Positions 23,887 through 36,383 of a DNA stretch of 64,000 bases are shown piece by piece. How positions within the stretch are numbered: the stretch's first letter is position 1; each line of letters opens with the position of its first letter. The notes beneath the pieces are model-generated. The model was given only the letters and a program-made list of their open reading frames with translations, did no database searches and was not told where the DNA came from. The stretch spans positions 150,952,765-151,016,764 of the forward strand of contig NC_037671.1 in NCBI RefSeq assembly GCF_003255815.1, read 5' to 3'. The position numbers were made by a program, and so were the translations under genes. This DNA comes from Theropithecus gelada. Lineage: Eukaryota > Chordata > Mammalia > Primates > Cercopithecidae.

Positions 23887-24379
23887 TGTTCTATTTTGTT
23901 TGTTTATTGCTGCATAACAAACTACTCTAAAAGTAGCTTACGACAACTGCAATTATTTCTGTGGACTGGTTGGGGCTATGCTGGCAGTGCTTCTGCAGGT
24001 TCACTTGAAGTTTCTCATACTCTTGCAATCAAATCAAAGCTAGACTAGAATGTTCAAGACGACTTCTTCACTTGCTTGAATTCTCCGGATTCCTCCAACT
24101 GGACTCAGTCTCCCAGAGATGTCTCATCCTCCAGAACCTCTCCATGTGGCCTCTTTTGCCTGCACCTCTTACATCATGGTTGAGACCTCCAAGAGTTAGA
24201 AAGTCAAAGTTGGGTTTCCCAAAATACCCCCTTTTACTACATTCTATTGGGCCAGGCAGTCACAAAATAGGTACTGAGTTTAGGGAACGGGATAGAATAA
24301 ACCCCACTCTTGATGTGAGAAACAGCAGACAGGGAAGGGAGACATTTTTGGAGGCTGTCTTTGGAGAATAGCTACCACA
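23887..24379 (-). mobile_element. Old MaLR-like (MLT1-type) LTR
   Basis: attgctgcataacaaactactctaaaagtagcttacgacaac near the left, then ctccatgtggcctctttt, acattctattgggcc and ...gagaatagctaccaca at the right follow the block order of old MLT1-class LTRs read on the minus strand. Divergence is high and I did not find a convincing target-site duplication. The frame 24072-24371 has no domain and is not a gene. Confidence 0.6.
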
Positions 24380-27300
24380 TTGCCTGATTAGTGGTCTAGG
24401 CCTTAATTGCTGTGGGAGTTCTAAGAAATAAAGAATTCTCTCAATTTGGGTGACTGAAGTACTCTCCAAAGATTAGCTAAGACTTTTTTCTGTGTCATAA
24501 AGGCTGGGCATATAGATCACAGGGATGGGGGGGAATTATGGGATCCTCTGTCAGGAAGAATAGCATATGCATAAATGTGCTGGTAGGAAAACAATGTCAT
24601 TGGATTAATAAGAACTCTAATAAAAATTTAAAAATTAACTCAAAGTAATAGAGCTAGTATTGCTAGTGTCAATTACTGCAGAAAGAACTAATGAAATTGC
24701 ATAGGGAATAGATTTTTTTAAAGGTCGATGCAATTCTAAATAGGGACCGTGTTCTTTAACAATAGCAAAGCCAGTGGCTTTTTAAAATTGAGCCATCTTT
24801 GAGTTTAGAAATAAAATTGCAAAATTTTATTTGGAAAAATTTTCTGTTGTCGTGAGATTTGAGGTTTTTTTCTGATAGCTTGTTAATGCCAGACTAAACC
24901 AGTGTGTTATTCGAATATATGACAAGTAAGAAAAGACAGGCATATACATGGCTTGGGACTTTTGCTTCCTTGATAAGTAGAGAACAGATTTGTGGCAACT
25001 GAGATCATGTTCGTCAGCACTCAGGTGAGAGCTGACAGCTCAGAGTGTTACAATACATATCTCCTGTGAACAAGTAAGTCTTGACCTTACAGTAGTTATG
25101 GTGTGAAGTAAAAGTCTAGAGTGAACTCTTAATAAAGCAAGTAGTTACAATGGCCTCCACTTTGGAATTTAAAGTCAACTCCAAGTATGTAGGAAATAAT
25201 GCCATTCATTCATTTAACACCTTTGTCAATTACTAGCTATGTGAGTAGCTCAATACAGAGGAAATCCAAAGAAACATAAACTATTCTAATTTTGAAAGTA
25301 TTGTATTAGACTGAAACCTATTCTCCTCTTACATACATTGGCATTATTTCTGTGCTCTAGAAAAAGATATAATTCTTTTTTTCCTACAAGATATCCCTAA
25401 ATCATCTGCATAAACAAGCATTCTCATTGCCCAAGTCATCTTTGCTCCTCAGGTTAATTTTATGACAAAGCTTTTATAAGGCTCATTCATTCATTCATTC
25501 AGCAGACGTTTATTGAGTTTTACTATGAGATAGATACAGTGAAAGTTTTCAGCTGTGATCTCCAATATGAGAAGCCAGCTTTGAGAAGATCTGATGGGAG
25601 AGAGTTTCAACTGAGCACAAAGGCCATGAAGAGAAAATAAACCCAGTGTGTTCAAGAAACAGAAAGTCAGCCAGCCTTGTAGCATGCTGAAGAAGAGCTA
25701 AATTAGGCCAGATAATGTGTGCACTCTGAAACTGTAATGAGGACTTTGAATTTTATTCTCAGTGGGAAGGGAAGGCATTTGAATGTTCTGAGCAGGCATA
25801 ATCGCCTTTTTACTTTTTATGAGGTTCATTTTAGATTCTGTGTAGAAAAAATTGTAGAGAAGCAGGGGTCAGAAAGATGACAAGACACTATTGCAGTACT
25901 CCATGATGATGATGGCAACGTGGATTAGGTAAAGTGGTGGAGTTGGTGTGAAGTTTGATGTTCTCTGCCTCTCACCTTTTTGTCTTTGCCATCTTTGCTC
26001 TCCACATATTGCCTTTTCTTCTCTTAATTCAGTGCAATGGCTGGTGAGGGCCTGTCTTGGGCATCACAGCTCTTCACCGGTTTTGCCTTTGGCCCCCTTT
26101 CTCTCCTATTTTACTTCTTTCTGTAATGCTCCTTGTCCATATTCCTCTTCTGTTTCTTTTATATGTCATTCCTTTCTGCTTTTCTTTTTTCTCTCACTCT
26201 TCATTACTTTAGTTATCTTCAGGCCTTATACAAAGGCCATCTTATTTCCATTCATAGATAGGCCTGAATTTCTAATCCTTTACTCGTTTGAGGAGGCATA
26301 TGAAGAAGCTAGTTTTTTATAATTTATCCAGCCTAGGAAATTTAAAAGATTTTGAGCTTGTCTCTCTCTTTCCTATGCAGGGGCCCATCAACCTGGTTCT
26401 CATTATAGCCTTAGTTGGCCATGGAAAAGTCTCAAAATGTAGTTGCTCATCAAAGGAATATATCAATAAACATGACATGCATGTCTTGAAGATGGAACTG
26501 GCTGAGACACTAACCCAGTCTTTATTTGGCTATGCCTTATTAATTCATTCACATCAGCATCAAGCAAGAGTCTTACTTGATACTGAGTTGAGTGAATGAA
26601 TAAATTAGTGAATGAATGGAAATAAACACTTGGTTCCATAAAGATATTTTGTGTTTCATATAAGCTGATAGCCATTCATCTCTGCATGCATAGCTGAAAA
26701 ATTTTTATCTTCCTGATAGTCTTCACATGCCAGGTTATCACTTGGGACCAAATAAGTGTGTCAGGCAGCCCATCATCCTGCTGAGATAAAATGGGCATCA
26801 GGGTCAACATGTTCCTGACTTGGGATTCCAACTGTCTCTAGTCTTGTACTGTTTTAAGGACATACCCCTAATATAGGATTGTATTAAAATGTTAGTAACA
26901 GTAGGCCTCTCTTGTCATTTCAGTCATTACTATTTAAAGGTAGCAACTCAGGAGGCAGCTAGATCCCCTAATAATAGTAGTAGGGTTGACAGGGCTGTGA
27001 TTGAGAACAGCCAGGAGAGCAGAACCAGACTAGGTGCTTCAGCTGAAGTCTTGGAACTGGGCATTACTTAAGAATACACATTTGCTAGAATTTCTGTGGC
27101 TAGTCACAAATCATGTTTTTAGATGTATTAAAATGTTAAAATATTCCCTAAAGGCAAACTGAACAGCACATAATACTTTCCCTTAATCACAGAATTTGGC
27201 ACCAAAAAAAAGTGTTCCACATGGTGAATAATGTGCCATTGATTGATAAAAGGAGAGAAGAGCACAGAAGTGTCTTGTGCTGATGGGGGCACCCTGGTGT

Positions 27301-28905
27301 TCCAGCATGTCAGGTATGGGGCTGTAGTTGGTATGTCGGTTCTCGTTTTGACAAAGTCACTCTGAGATGAATTCATCCTGTGTGCACACATCTTTAGGTA
27401 AAGGTGATATTCAACTTATCCAGCACATCAATTAAATCATTTCTTTAATTATTTCATTTGTAGATTCTGGGAGTAAGGAAGAGAGCTATGATAAAAGAAT
27501 GCAGCATCATCTTCTAGTGGTGTGTGGAGAGTAGAGAGTAGAGAGTAGGGAAATAGGGGAGAGCTAGAGAGTCTTTTGACCCAGACCTCTGTTTACATTG
27601 GGCATCAGATTTATACTTCTATTTTTTAACTGGAGTTATATAATTACAGAGATCCTCACAATTTAAATAAAAGGATGTATTCTTTTATGAAAATGTATAT
27701 ACCCTAATTAACTGTTCACTACTTTACATATTTAGCAGTTTACTACCCAGCATCCTATTATGAAGAAAAAAAGACCAGAATTAGTCATTATAGAATCGAG
27801 TTAGATTTGTGGTGTTGCTATTCAAAAACTTTATTTTAGACCTTGGCAAAATATAGTGGCAGACAAGTGGTATCACTGTCTACTTAATTTTTAAGATGTG
27901 ATTCTTAAATAAACTATGCATTTGTTATAAGTTTATGGGGAAGGGAGAAACAGTTTCTGCAGTGTTACTAAATTCAGATTGCAGAATGTGATAGTTAAAG
28001 GCCTTGTTAGATTTTTTAGCCAACGTGAGTCTGTTGTACCACAAAATTGGGACTGTTAGGGACTTCAAAAAACTCAGACTTTTAAGAAATATATTTTAAA
28101 TTCGTCTTTTGACTTGTTCTGCATGAGTAAGCCACATGCTAATATACCACTCACTTTGAGAGCATTATCCAAATTCACAAAGTCTCTTCCAAAGTCCAGA
28201 TAATTTCCAGTTCCTCTGTCAGAGAGCAAGTAACAACAAAAGACTTATTCCAAACACAAATCAACCAGAACCTTGGAGAACCTTCACAGTAACTTGCTTT
28301 GCACAACAACTAGAGGAAGTTTTGTGAATAACCCACAGCAGGGAGCACATAACCCCATAATACTCAGAACATATTGCCCAAGTTACACATGATGACAAGG
28401 TAAACATTTGCTTAAGAACTCTTTCAAAGGGGCAAATGGTATGAAATAACCAGGGGAAGCTCTCCCATCTTTAAAACTCCAAATTAGCTACAGCTTGGCT
28501 TTAGCACCCTCAGGGTCTGAGTGCTACAAATTATCTTCTCCTTTAGTTGCAAGAAAACAGAAACTTAACTTTTCCACCAAAATACTTCCAATTGTTGACC
28601 TTGCTAGAATGGGTGATAAGTGCTGTTATTTAGTTGGCTTGTGCTTTTTGCAGCTCGTGTATTTGTAAACTGGCTACTAATGATTTCATACATTGATACA
28701 ATTATTTATATATTCATTTAGTACTTTTCTACCTAAGAGCACAAGATAATTGACCACTTGTAGAGTTTTCTATCATGGATGCAATTCCCAGGTTATTGTT
28801 ATAGTACCATAAAACCATGGTACGACAACTTCATTTTAGTAGTTTAGCCCGCTGCTATAACCACACATATAAGGACCATTAAAGTTAAAATGTCACTTGA
28901 GGGTT
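24380..28905. other. Unique intergenic DNA with ancient repeat scraps
   Basis: No gene was recognised. attcattcattcattcagcagacgtttattgag (25484-25516) is typical of an L2/MIR-type tail. 25948-26280 is pyrimidine-rich with a 124-codon frame of low complexity that I do not believe. 27524-27545 holds three gagagta repeats. I see nothing else in this 4.5 kb. Confidence 0.45.
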
Positions 28906-28928
28906 TTTTTTTTTTTTTTTTTTTTTTT
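28906..28928. repeat. Poly-T tract
   Basis: A run of about 23 T (gagggtttttt...tttactag). The sequence beyond it is not a recognisable L1 or Alu end, so this is either an orphan tail or a simple expansion. Confidence 0.7.
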
Positions 28929-30622
28929 ACTAGTATAAACTTCAATCAATGTAGGCAGAAATAAATAAAAAAAAAGGTAGTGGTCGTGAGCACTCTATCC
29001 CCAAATAATGTAAAGCTGTGATGGTAAGATAGTTTATCATACTGCTTTAGAACTTATTCTTGCTGTGATATATTGCCCGGAGCACCTTGGGTTCATAAAG
29101 CAGGGAATGGTAATTAATCTTATGTGCAAGGTATAACCTAAAGTCCAGAACAGGAGGATTAGAGCTGTGTGCATACAGTGAGATCCATAGAATGCAGAAT
29201 GTCAGACGTGTTTATGTGACGATTTGAAAATATTTCTAATTCCCATAGCTGCACTCTATAGAGAAAAAGGAAATACACATCATATTCTTTAAGAAAAAAA
29301 TCATGTAGAAATAAGCCTAAATAAAAAAGCAGGAAAGATTAGCCACTGGCATTGTAAATGGAAATATTGTATATAGAAATTTAAAGAATTTAACCTTCTA
29401 TTGCATATAGAAAAAAATACTACATTGTAAAACATACATTGTATTGTCTCAGTCAGCATATTTTTAGGTAGATAATTGGCACTTCAGTATTTGGCCTTCG
29501 TGTACTAGTTACAAAATGTGTGAACTCTTATTCCAATTGAAATTTTTTTATGTTAATGCTGAAAAAATTAGTAAATTATATTAACTAATACATTTATTCA
29601 ATAAGCATGGGTAGAACACCCACCTTGGACCAAACCCTTTCTGTGAGGAATGTGTCTTATAGACATAGTTTCTGTCTTTAAGGAGCTCCAAGTGCTTTAA
29701 ACTCACAGTGGAGGTTTTTGTAATCTCAGGAAATATTTTTTCTTTTATTAAGAAATTTTAAGATTAAATTTTAAATGATGAGGTGGAGGCTTTTTTCTTT
29801 AATATATATAAGGCATTCCTTCATGGAAAATGGCTAAATTTATTGGAAGAACGCTAGAGGAAATCTTACTAATACTTGAGTGTGAAGCCTATGTTATACA
29901 TGCTTTGGGAATAAAGGAAAGATATTGGCCTCCAGGGCTGTCAGCCTGGCCCTTTAGGTGAATTTAATGCTCTTGATTTTTATTATGCTACTAACCCTCT
30001 GCTTCCCCTGAAACCTAAACTGGTTTATTCCAACCAATGTGGTCTGAATCCCATCCAACATTTTACTAATATCTATCAGTGCTAAACTTAGTATTGCTTG
30101 ATAAGTCAAAGTTGTTGCAAATCACTTCCAGTTGTAAAAGTACATTATTTACGTATAACTGGTAAAAACTCCATGCTGTCATTAAATGAGTTGACATGTT
30201 CATGTAATTACCTGGACTGGGAGTCCGGGTACGTGTGATTATTCTGGAGAAAGAAAAATCAAATGAATTAAAGTATAATTCCATGAAAAGTATAATCTTT
30301 GACAGCTATAAAAGTAGGCATTATCCAAAAATGTGTTTCATTTTATTGCAACAACTTTTATTTTTCTCTTTTTATAAAGTTCCCATAAATTTTCTGAGGC
30401 TTGGATGAATTTAAATATTTCAATCAAGGTTTGGCAGCTGATAAATTGAACCAAGCTTCATTACCAGTTCCAAATTACCCATCCAGATTAAGTTCATGGG
30501 TTGTGCCACCAACCCCTAAAGTTCATCACTAAAGTGACTTGCCAGGGGAAATGCTTGTGGCACAACTCCAATTTGGAACAGAGACTGGAAGTTCATTTAA
30601 GCTCGGGAACAGAAGCAGAGTA
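28929..30622. other. Unique AT-rich DNA
   Basis: No gene was seen. 29585-29700 (acatttattcaataagcatgggtagaacacc...aaggagctccaagtgc) resembles an ancient L2/MIR-like fragment, at low confidence. Confidence 0.45.
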
Positions 30623-30838
30623 GGAACCAAAGTCCAAGCTGAAGCTGGAATAAGGCTGTTACAGTACTGAAACATATCCTCTTAGATTAACTGGCTTGCT
30701 TTCAAATTGTGTATTGAATTGAAAGTAATGGGAACCAAAGTCCAAGCTGAAGCTGGAATAAGGCTGTCATAGTACTGAAACATATCCTCTCAGATTAATT
30801 GGCTTGCTTTCAAATTGTGCATTGAATTGAAAGTAATG
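30623..30838 (+). repeat. Two-copy 108-bp tandem duplication
   Basis: 30623-30730 is repeated at 30731-30838 with a 108-bp period. I count five differences (about 95% identity), nearly all transitions. The unit (ggaaccaaagtccaagctga ... ttgaattgaaagtaatg) matches no repeat I know. Confidence 0.95.
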
Positions 30839-31999
30839 AGAACTCAGATCTGGTGTTGACTTAACCCTGAAATTCACCTATGACCTTAGTAATGAGCAAT
30901 GGCTCTGCTGTTGTGTCTAATGTTGTTTATGGCAGAGGGTCTCCCTGTGCTTTAGGTTGAGCTGTCCCAGAAGTTGTAGAAAGGCTGATGAGAGGTTGCT
31001 GAATTCTACTCTAGCATGTGAATCTTGTCTCTGGTATCCCCTTGAAGCCATGGATAGGGAACACCCACTGTCTTAACTCTAGCTTATCACATATTGCATA
31101 GTAGACAAAATAAAAATGTTTTATTCACTAATTTATTTAATAAATATTTTTAAAGATCCTATTGGGCATCAAGTATTCACAGTATATGGTAGTGACCTCC
31201 ACAGACATGATACCTGCCTCATGGAAGTTGCAGTTTAGCGTTTGTCAAATTTATTAATTTTTAAAACTTTATTTTCTCCTGAAATAATAACAATGACATA
31301 GGAGCCTTTAAGGGTCACTGTTAGTAATGACAAAGATTCTCTGTTGATCGAACTTTAGCCAGAATTCTGAACCTTCTCCTAGGCCTGTGTTTGTACTTTC
31401 TTGTAAAATCCAGTTTTAGCAAAGAACCCTGCTAAGACAGTTTGGCAAGAACCTCCCACCCTTGATATCTGATCACTGTCAACATTTGATCAAGTTCTTT
31501 AATCCTTCACCATTCCCCAGGTGATGTGTAACTACTCTGGCCTGTCTTCATGAAGAATCCCCCTTACCCCAGTTCTCCCTCACTGACAAATCCTGTTGCT
31601 GTAGTCCCTCAGTGGTCCTTAATGAATCTTCCTTACCATATTTCAACAGGTATTGTTGAATGTTTTTGTTTTTGTCTAACAATGATATTTATTCTTTTTG
31701 TATATGTTGTCTTAGGACCTTTACTGGCATCTGAGTCACTTCCGTTGTTGGCAGCAGTATCACCCTTATTACTAGGCAAGAGGACCTTAGCCTTGGGCCT
31801 CACATTTCTTTAGAGATGTAGTTGATGACTAGATATCCCAAATGCATGCATATAAACTTTTATTAAACTGTATGTGAGCACCTACCTTTGTTACTCATGA
31901 TCCAGTGTCCAGCTCTGATAGTGCAACCAGTAACCTTAAATATCCTGAATATCCACTGTCAAGACTAACATTGTTCAAGCCCCAGGGAAGTGCTTTTCT
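30839..31999. other. Unique DNA; no gene
   Basis: No gene was seen. An 87-codon frame at 31550-31813 is hydrophobic at its centre but has no homology I recognise and no supporting context. 31140-31240 resembles an old L2/MIR-like fragment. Confidence 0.4.
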
Positions 32000-32421
32000 A
32001 CTTTTTTTGCTCTGTGTTCTTGAAACAAAAGCCAACATTATCTGAATGCTCACATGGAGGCTGTCACCTCAGCACCCTCTAATACCCTGCCGCCAGCCAA
32101 CCAATGTGCACCTTGCTGCACTGCTGCTGCTGCTGACATGTGAATAAATATGGATCCCACTGTCACTGCCCTGTGAAGTGCTTTGGCTGCCACCACCCAT
32201 GATAGTATTGTGACCAGTGGTCCAATAGCATCTTGGTCCTGCCAGTGCAGCAAGTTCCTAACCTCGAGGGACCAGAGCACAAAACCAGGGCTCAATCCCA
32301 ATCCCCTAAAGTTAGAGCACACAGTTCAGAAGTCCTGAACTGAATCTTGGCTCCCTAAAATCTTGCAGAAATGAAGCTAGTTGACTGAACCCACCTCAGC
32401 ACAATTAAACCCTGAAGGTCT

Positions 32422-32742
32422 GGCTGGGCACGGTGGCTCACACCTGCAGTCAAAGCATTTTGGGAGGCCAAGGCAGGTGGATCACCTGAGGTCAGGGGTT
32501 TGAGACCAGCCTGACCAACATGGTGAAACCCTGTATCTACTAAAAATACAAAAACAAAAAACAACAAAAAACCCCGGGTGTGGTGGCACATGCCTGTAAT
32601 TCCAGCTACTTGGGAAGCTGAGGCAGGAGAATCGCTTGAACTCGGGAGGAGGAGCTTGCAGTGAGCCAAGATCGCATCATTGCACTCCAGCCTGGGTGAT
32701 GAGTGAAAATCCATCTCAAATAATAATAATAATAATAATAAT
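32422..32742 (+). mobile_element. AluS-type element with (AAT)n tail
   Basis: Plus-strand Alu from ggctgggcacggtggctcac to a tail made of about nine AAT/TAA units instead of pure A. Target-site duplication: accctgaaggtc (32409-32420) and accttgaaggtc (32743-32754). Confidence 0.93.
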
Positions 32743-32745
32743 ACC

Positions 32746-33540
32746 TTGAAGGTCATTAAATGGGATTTAAAAATATCTAAAGGGCAGGAGCTGCAAAGAG
32801 TGAAGGCACATAAGCCCACAAAAATGAGAAAGAACCAGCACAAGAACTCTGACAACTCAAAAAGCCAGAGTTCCTTCTTTCCTCCAAACAATTGCACCAG
32901 CTCTCCAGTAAAAGTTCTTAACTGGGCTGAGATGGCTGAAATGACAGAAATAGAATTCAGAATGTAGATAGGAACAAAGATAATTGAAACTTAGGAGAAT
33001 GTTGAAACTCAATCTAATACAGTGAAGAATCAATAAAATGATAAAGGACTGACAGAAAAAATCAGTATAGAAAAGAATGTAACTGACCTGATGGAGCTGA
33101 GAAACACACCACAAGAATTATATAATGCAATCACAAGTATTAACAGCAGAATATACCAAGCTGAGGAAAGAATCTCAGAGCTTGAAGACTAATTTCTGAA
33201 ATAAGATAGTTAACAAGAATAAAAAAAAAATGGAATGAAAGAAGCCTCCAAGAAGTATGGGATCACGTAAAGAGACCAAGTCAACAACTCATTTGTGTGT
33301 CTGAAAGAGATGAAGAGAATGGAAAATACATTTCAGGTTATCCATGAGAATATCCCCAACCAAGCTAGAGAGGCCAACATTCAAATTCAGGAAATGCAGA
33401 GGATTCCTGCAAAACACTTTACAAGAAGATCATCCCCAAGACACATAATCTTCAGAATCTATAAAGTTGAAATGAAGGAAGCTGCTAAAGAGAAAGAATG
33501 GTTATCTACAAAGGGAAGTCAGTCAGAGTAACAGCAGACC
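32746..33540 (+). pseudogene. L1 ORF1 remnant
   Basis: Frames at 32746-32967 (KNQHKNSDNSKSQSSFFPPN, then EMAEMTEIEFRM) and 33295-33531 (ENTFQVIHENIPNQAREANI...) are the N-terminal and RNA-binding regions of an older L1 ORF1p. The part between contains stops (for example after FRM and in the EERISELED stretch). ORF1p is the L1 RNA-binding chaperone; this copy cannot encode it. Confidence 0.75.
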
Positions 33541-33814
33541 TCAGCAGAAACTCCACAAGTCAGAAGAGATTGGGGGCCTACATTGAACAGTGATAAAATG
33601 AAAAGAAATTCCAACCAAGAATTTTATGTACAGTCAAACTAAGCTTCATAAGTGAATGAGAAATAAGATTCTTTTTAGATAAGCAAATTCTGAGGGAATT
33701 TGTTCCCACCAGAAATGCCTTATAAGAGCTCCTTAAAGAAGTACTAAATATGGAAAGAAAAGACCATTACCAGCCACTACAAAAACACACTAAAGTACAG
33801 AGACGAGTGACACT

Positions 33815-34752
33815 GTGACGCAACCACACAAGCAAATCAGCATAATACCCAGCTATTCACTTGATGACAGGATCAAATCCATGCATATCAATACTAACCT
33901 TGAATGTAAACAGGCTAAATGCCCCCACTTGGAAGGCAGAGTAGAAATCTGGATAAAGAAGCAAAACCCAGTGGATGCTGTCTTTAAGAGACCCATCTCA
34001 CATGCAGTGACATCCATAGGCTTAAAATAAAGGGATGGAGAAAAATCTACCAAGGAAATGGAAAAAAGAAAAAAAAAATCAGGGGTTGCAATGCTAATTT
34101 CAGACAAAACATACCTTAAGCCAACAAAATTCAGAAAGGACAAGGGCATTACATAATGAAGGAATCAATTACACAAGAAGATCTGACTATCCTAAATATA
34201 TATGCACCCAACACAGGAGCACCCATATTCATAAAGCAAGTTCTTACAGACCTTCAGAGAGACTTAGACTCTTAGAGGGTAATACTGGGAGGCTTCAACA
34301 ACCCACTGACAGTATGAGACAGGTTATCAAGGCAAAAAATTAACACAGATATTCAGGACCTGAACCCAACAAATGGACCTGATAGACATCTATAGAGCTC
34401 TCCACCCCCAAACAACAGAATATAGATTCTTCTCTTGTGCACATGAAACATACTCTGAAATTGATCACACAATCAGGCATAAAACAATCCTCAGCAAATG
34501 CAGAACTGAGATCATAGCAATCACTCTCTTGGACCACAGTGCAATAAAAATAGAATTCAAGGTGAAGAAAATAACTCAAAACCATATAATTATATCAAAA
34601 TTGAACAACCTGCTCCTGAGTGACTTTTGAGTAAATAATGAAATTAAGGCAGAAATCAAGAAGTTCGTTGAAACTAATGAGAGCAAAGATACAACATACC
34701 AGAATTTCTGGGACACAGCCAAGGCAGTGTTAAGAGGGAAATTTGTAGCACT
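33815..34752 (+). pseudogene. L1 ORF2 endonuclease-region remnant
   Basis: The segment starts near the ORF2 initiator equivalent (the SLDDRIKSMHINTNLE stretch matches the SNSHITILTLNINGL-type start of ORF2p) and runs through endonuclease blocks (LNIYAPNTGAP near 34192-34224, LDHSAIKIEFK near 34530-34562). Stops and frame shifts are frequent and the segment ends at the deletion junction near 34752. ORF2p endonuclease nicks target DNA at TTTT/AA; the domain here is dead. Confidence 0.75.
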
Positions 34753-34759
34753 TAAAAAA

Positions 34760-35930
34760 AATTTATATGGAACCAAAAAGGAGTCTGAATAGCCAAGGCC
34801 ATCATAAGCAAAGATAACAAAGCAGGAGGCACCATGCTCCCCAATCAAACTATACTATGGAGCTACAGTAAACAAACATCATGGTACTATTACAAAAACA
34901 GACATATAGACCAGTGGAACAGAATAAAGAGCCCAGAAATAAGACTGCATACCTACAACCATCTGATCTTCAACAAAGCTGACAAAAACAAGCAATGGGG
35001 AAAGCATTCCCTATTCAATAAATGTGCTGGGATAACTGGTTAGCCATATGCAGAAAGTTGAAACTGGACCCCTTTGTTACACCATATACAAAAATCAAGA
35101 TGGATAAAATTCTTAAATGTAAAACTTAAAACTAAAACCTCTGGAAGACAACCTAGGCAATACCATTCTGGACACAGGACTTGGCAAAGACTTAATCATG
35201 AAGACAGCAAAGCAATCACAACAACAGCAAACACTGACAAATGGAATCTAATTAAATGAAAGATCTGCACAGCCAAAGAAACTATCAATAGAGTAAACAG
35301 ACAACCTACAGAATGAGAGAAAATCTTTGCAAACTATGCATCTGACAAAGGTCTAATATCCAGAATCTATAAGGAACTTAAATTTACAAGAAAAAACAAC
35401 TCCATTAAAAAGTGGAGAGAGGACATCAACAGACACTTTTCAAAGGAATGCACACATTTGGTGGAGAAGCATATGAAAAGCTCAATGTGAATGATTATTG
35501 GAGAAAAGTAAATCAAAACCACCATGAGATACCATCTGATACCAGTGAGAATGGCTATTATAAAAAATTAAAAAATAGGTGCTGGCAAGGTTGCAAAGAG
35601 GGAATGCTTATACACTCTTGGTGGGAGTGTAAATTAGTTTAGCCATTGTGGAAAGGAGTGTGACAATTCCTCAAAGAGCTAAAAACAGAACTACCATTCA
35701 ACCCAGCACTCCTATTACTGGGTATATACCCAAAGAAATATAAATTGTTCTATCATGAACACATGCGCACACATATGTTAATCAGAGTGCTATTCACAAT
35801 AGCAAAGACATGAAATTAACCTAAATGCCCATTAATAGAAGACTGGATAAGGAAAATGTGGTGCATATGCCATGGAATACTATGCAGCCATAAAAAAGAA
35901 CAAACTCATGTCCTTTGAGACATACTGTTA
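34760..35930 (+). pseudogene. L1 ORF2 C-terminal remnant
   Basis: After the deletion, frames at 34834-35043 (TSWYYYKNRHIDQWNRIKSP...), 35074-35259 and 35412-35642 (...RCWQGCKEGMLIHSWWECKLV) give the ORF2 C-terminal half including the cysteine-rich motif C-x3-C...H-x4-C region. They are in different frames and separated by stops, so no product is possible. Confidence 0.75.
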
Positions 35931-36011
35931 CTTTGATTAATGCAACAAAGAATAAATGAGTAAATATATTACTTAAACTTTACTAAAGAAGACAAAATAT
36001 TGCTTATTCAT

Positions 36012-36383
36012 TGGTATGGTTAGGCTTTGTGTCCCCACCCAAATCTCATCTTTAATTGTAATCCCCATAATCCCCGTATGTCAAGGGAGAGATCAAGTGG
36101 AGGTAATTGAATCATGGGGGCCATTTTGCCTATGCTGTTCTCCTGAAAGTGAGTTCTCATGAGATCTGACAGTTTGATAAGGGGCTCTTCCCCATTTGCT
36201 TGGCACTTTTCCTTCCTGCTGCCTATTGAAGAAGGTGCCTTGCTTCCCCTTCGCTTTCTGCCATTATTGTAAGACTGAGGTTTCCCCAGTCTTGCTGAAC
36301 TATGAGTCAGCTAAACCTCTTTTCTTTATAAATTACTGAGTCTTGAGCAGTTCTTTATAGCAATATGAAAACAGATGAATCCA
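36012..36383 (+). mobile_element. Solo MST-type MaLR LTR
   Basis: It starts tggtatggttaggctttgtgtccccacccaaatc and ends ...gaaaacagatgaatcca, the plus-strand form of a THE1/MST LTR. A 5-bp duplication ttcat lies at 36007-36011 and 36384-36388. The LTR contains aaacctcttttctttataaa near its 3' part. No internal region is attached. Confidence 0.92.

Larger units (their letters stand above)
32000..35930 (+). mobile_element. Sense L1 (L1PB/L1MA age) with internal RT deletion and no 3' end
   Basis: In order: 5'UTR (about 32.0-32.75 kb, interrupted by an AluS), ORF1 remnants (32.75-~33.55 kb), endonuclease region of ORF2 (33.8-34.75 kb), a jump at 34752-34760, then the ORF2 C-terminal part to about 35930. 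The jump goes from the ORF2 linker (ctaaggcagtgttaagaggg-like block near 34720) straight to the region after the RT domain (atatggaaccaaaaaggagt), across an A-run. Roughly 1.6 kb of RT-coding sequence is missing. The 3'UTR and the end of ORF2 are also absent at the right. The left edge is approximate. Confidence 0.82.

Noticed and set aside
25948..26322. 124-codon hydrophobic frame
   Set aside because: It comes from a pyrimidine-rich stretch, giving Phe/Ser/Leu/Pro low complexity; no recognisable family.
28790..28830. Small palindrome around gtaccataaaaccatggtac
   Set aside because: Short and imperfect; no matching element ends or repeat family.
32050..32322. 90-codon minus-strand frame with Ala-rich stretch
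   Set aside because: It is the antisense of an L1 5'UTR containing a short (CTG)n run; not a gene.
32355..32897. 180-codon minus-strand frame
   Set aside because: Mostly antisense Alu (the familiar LECNDAILAHCKL-type translation) joined to antisense L1 ORF1.
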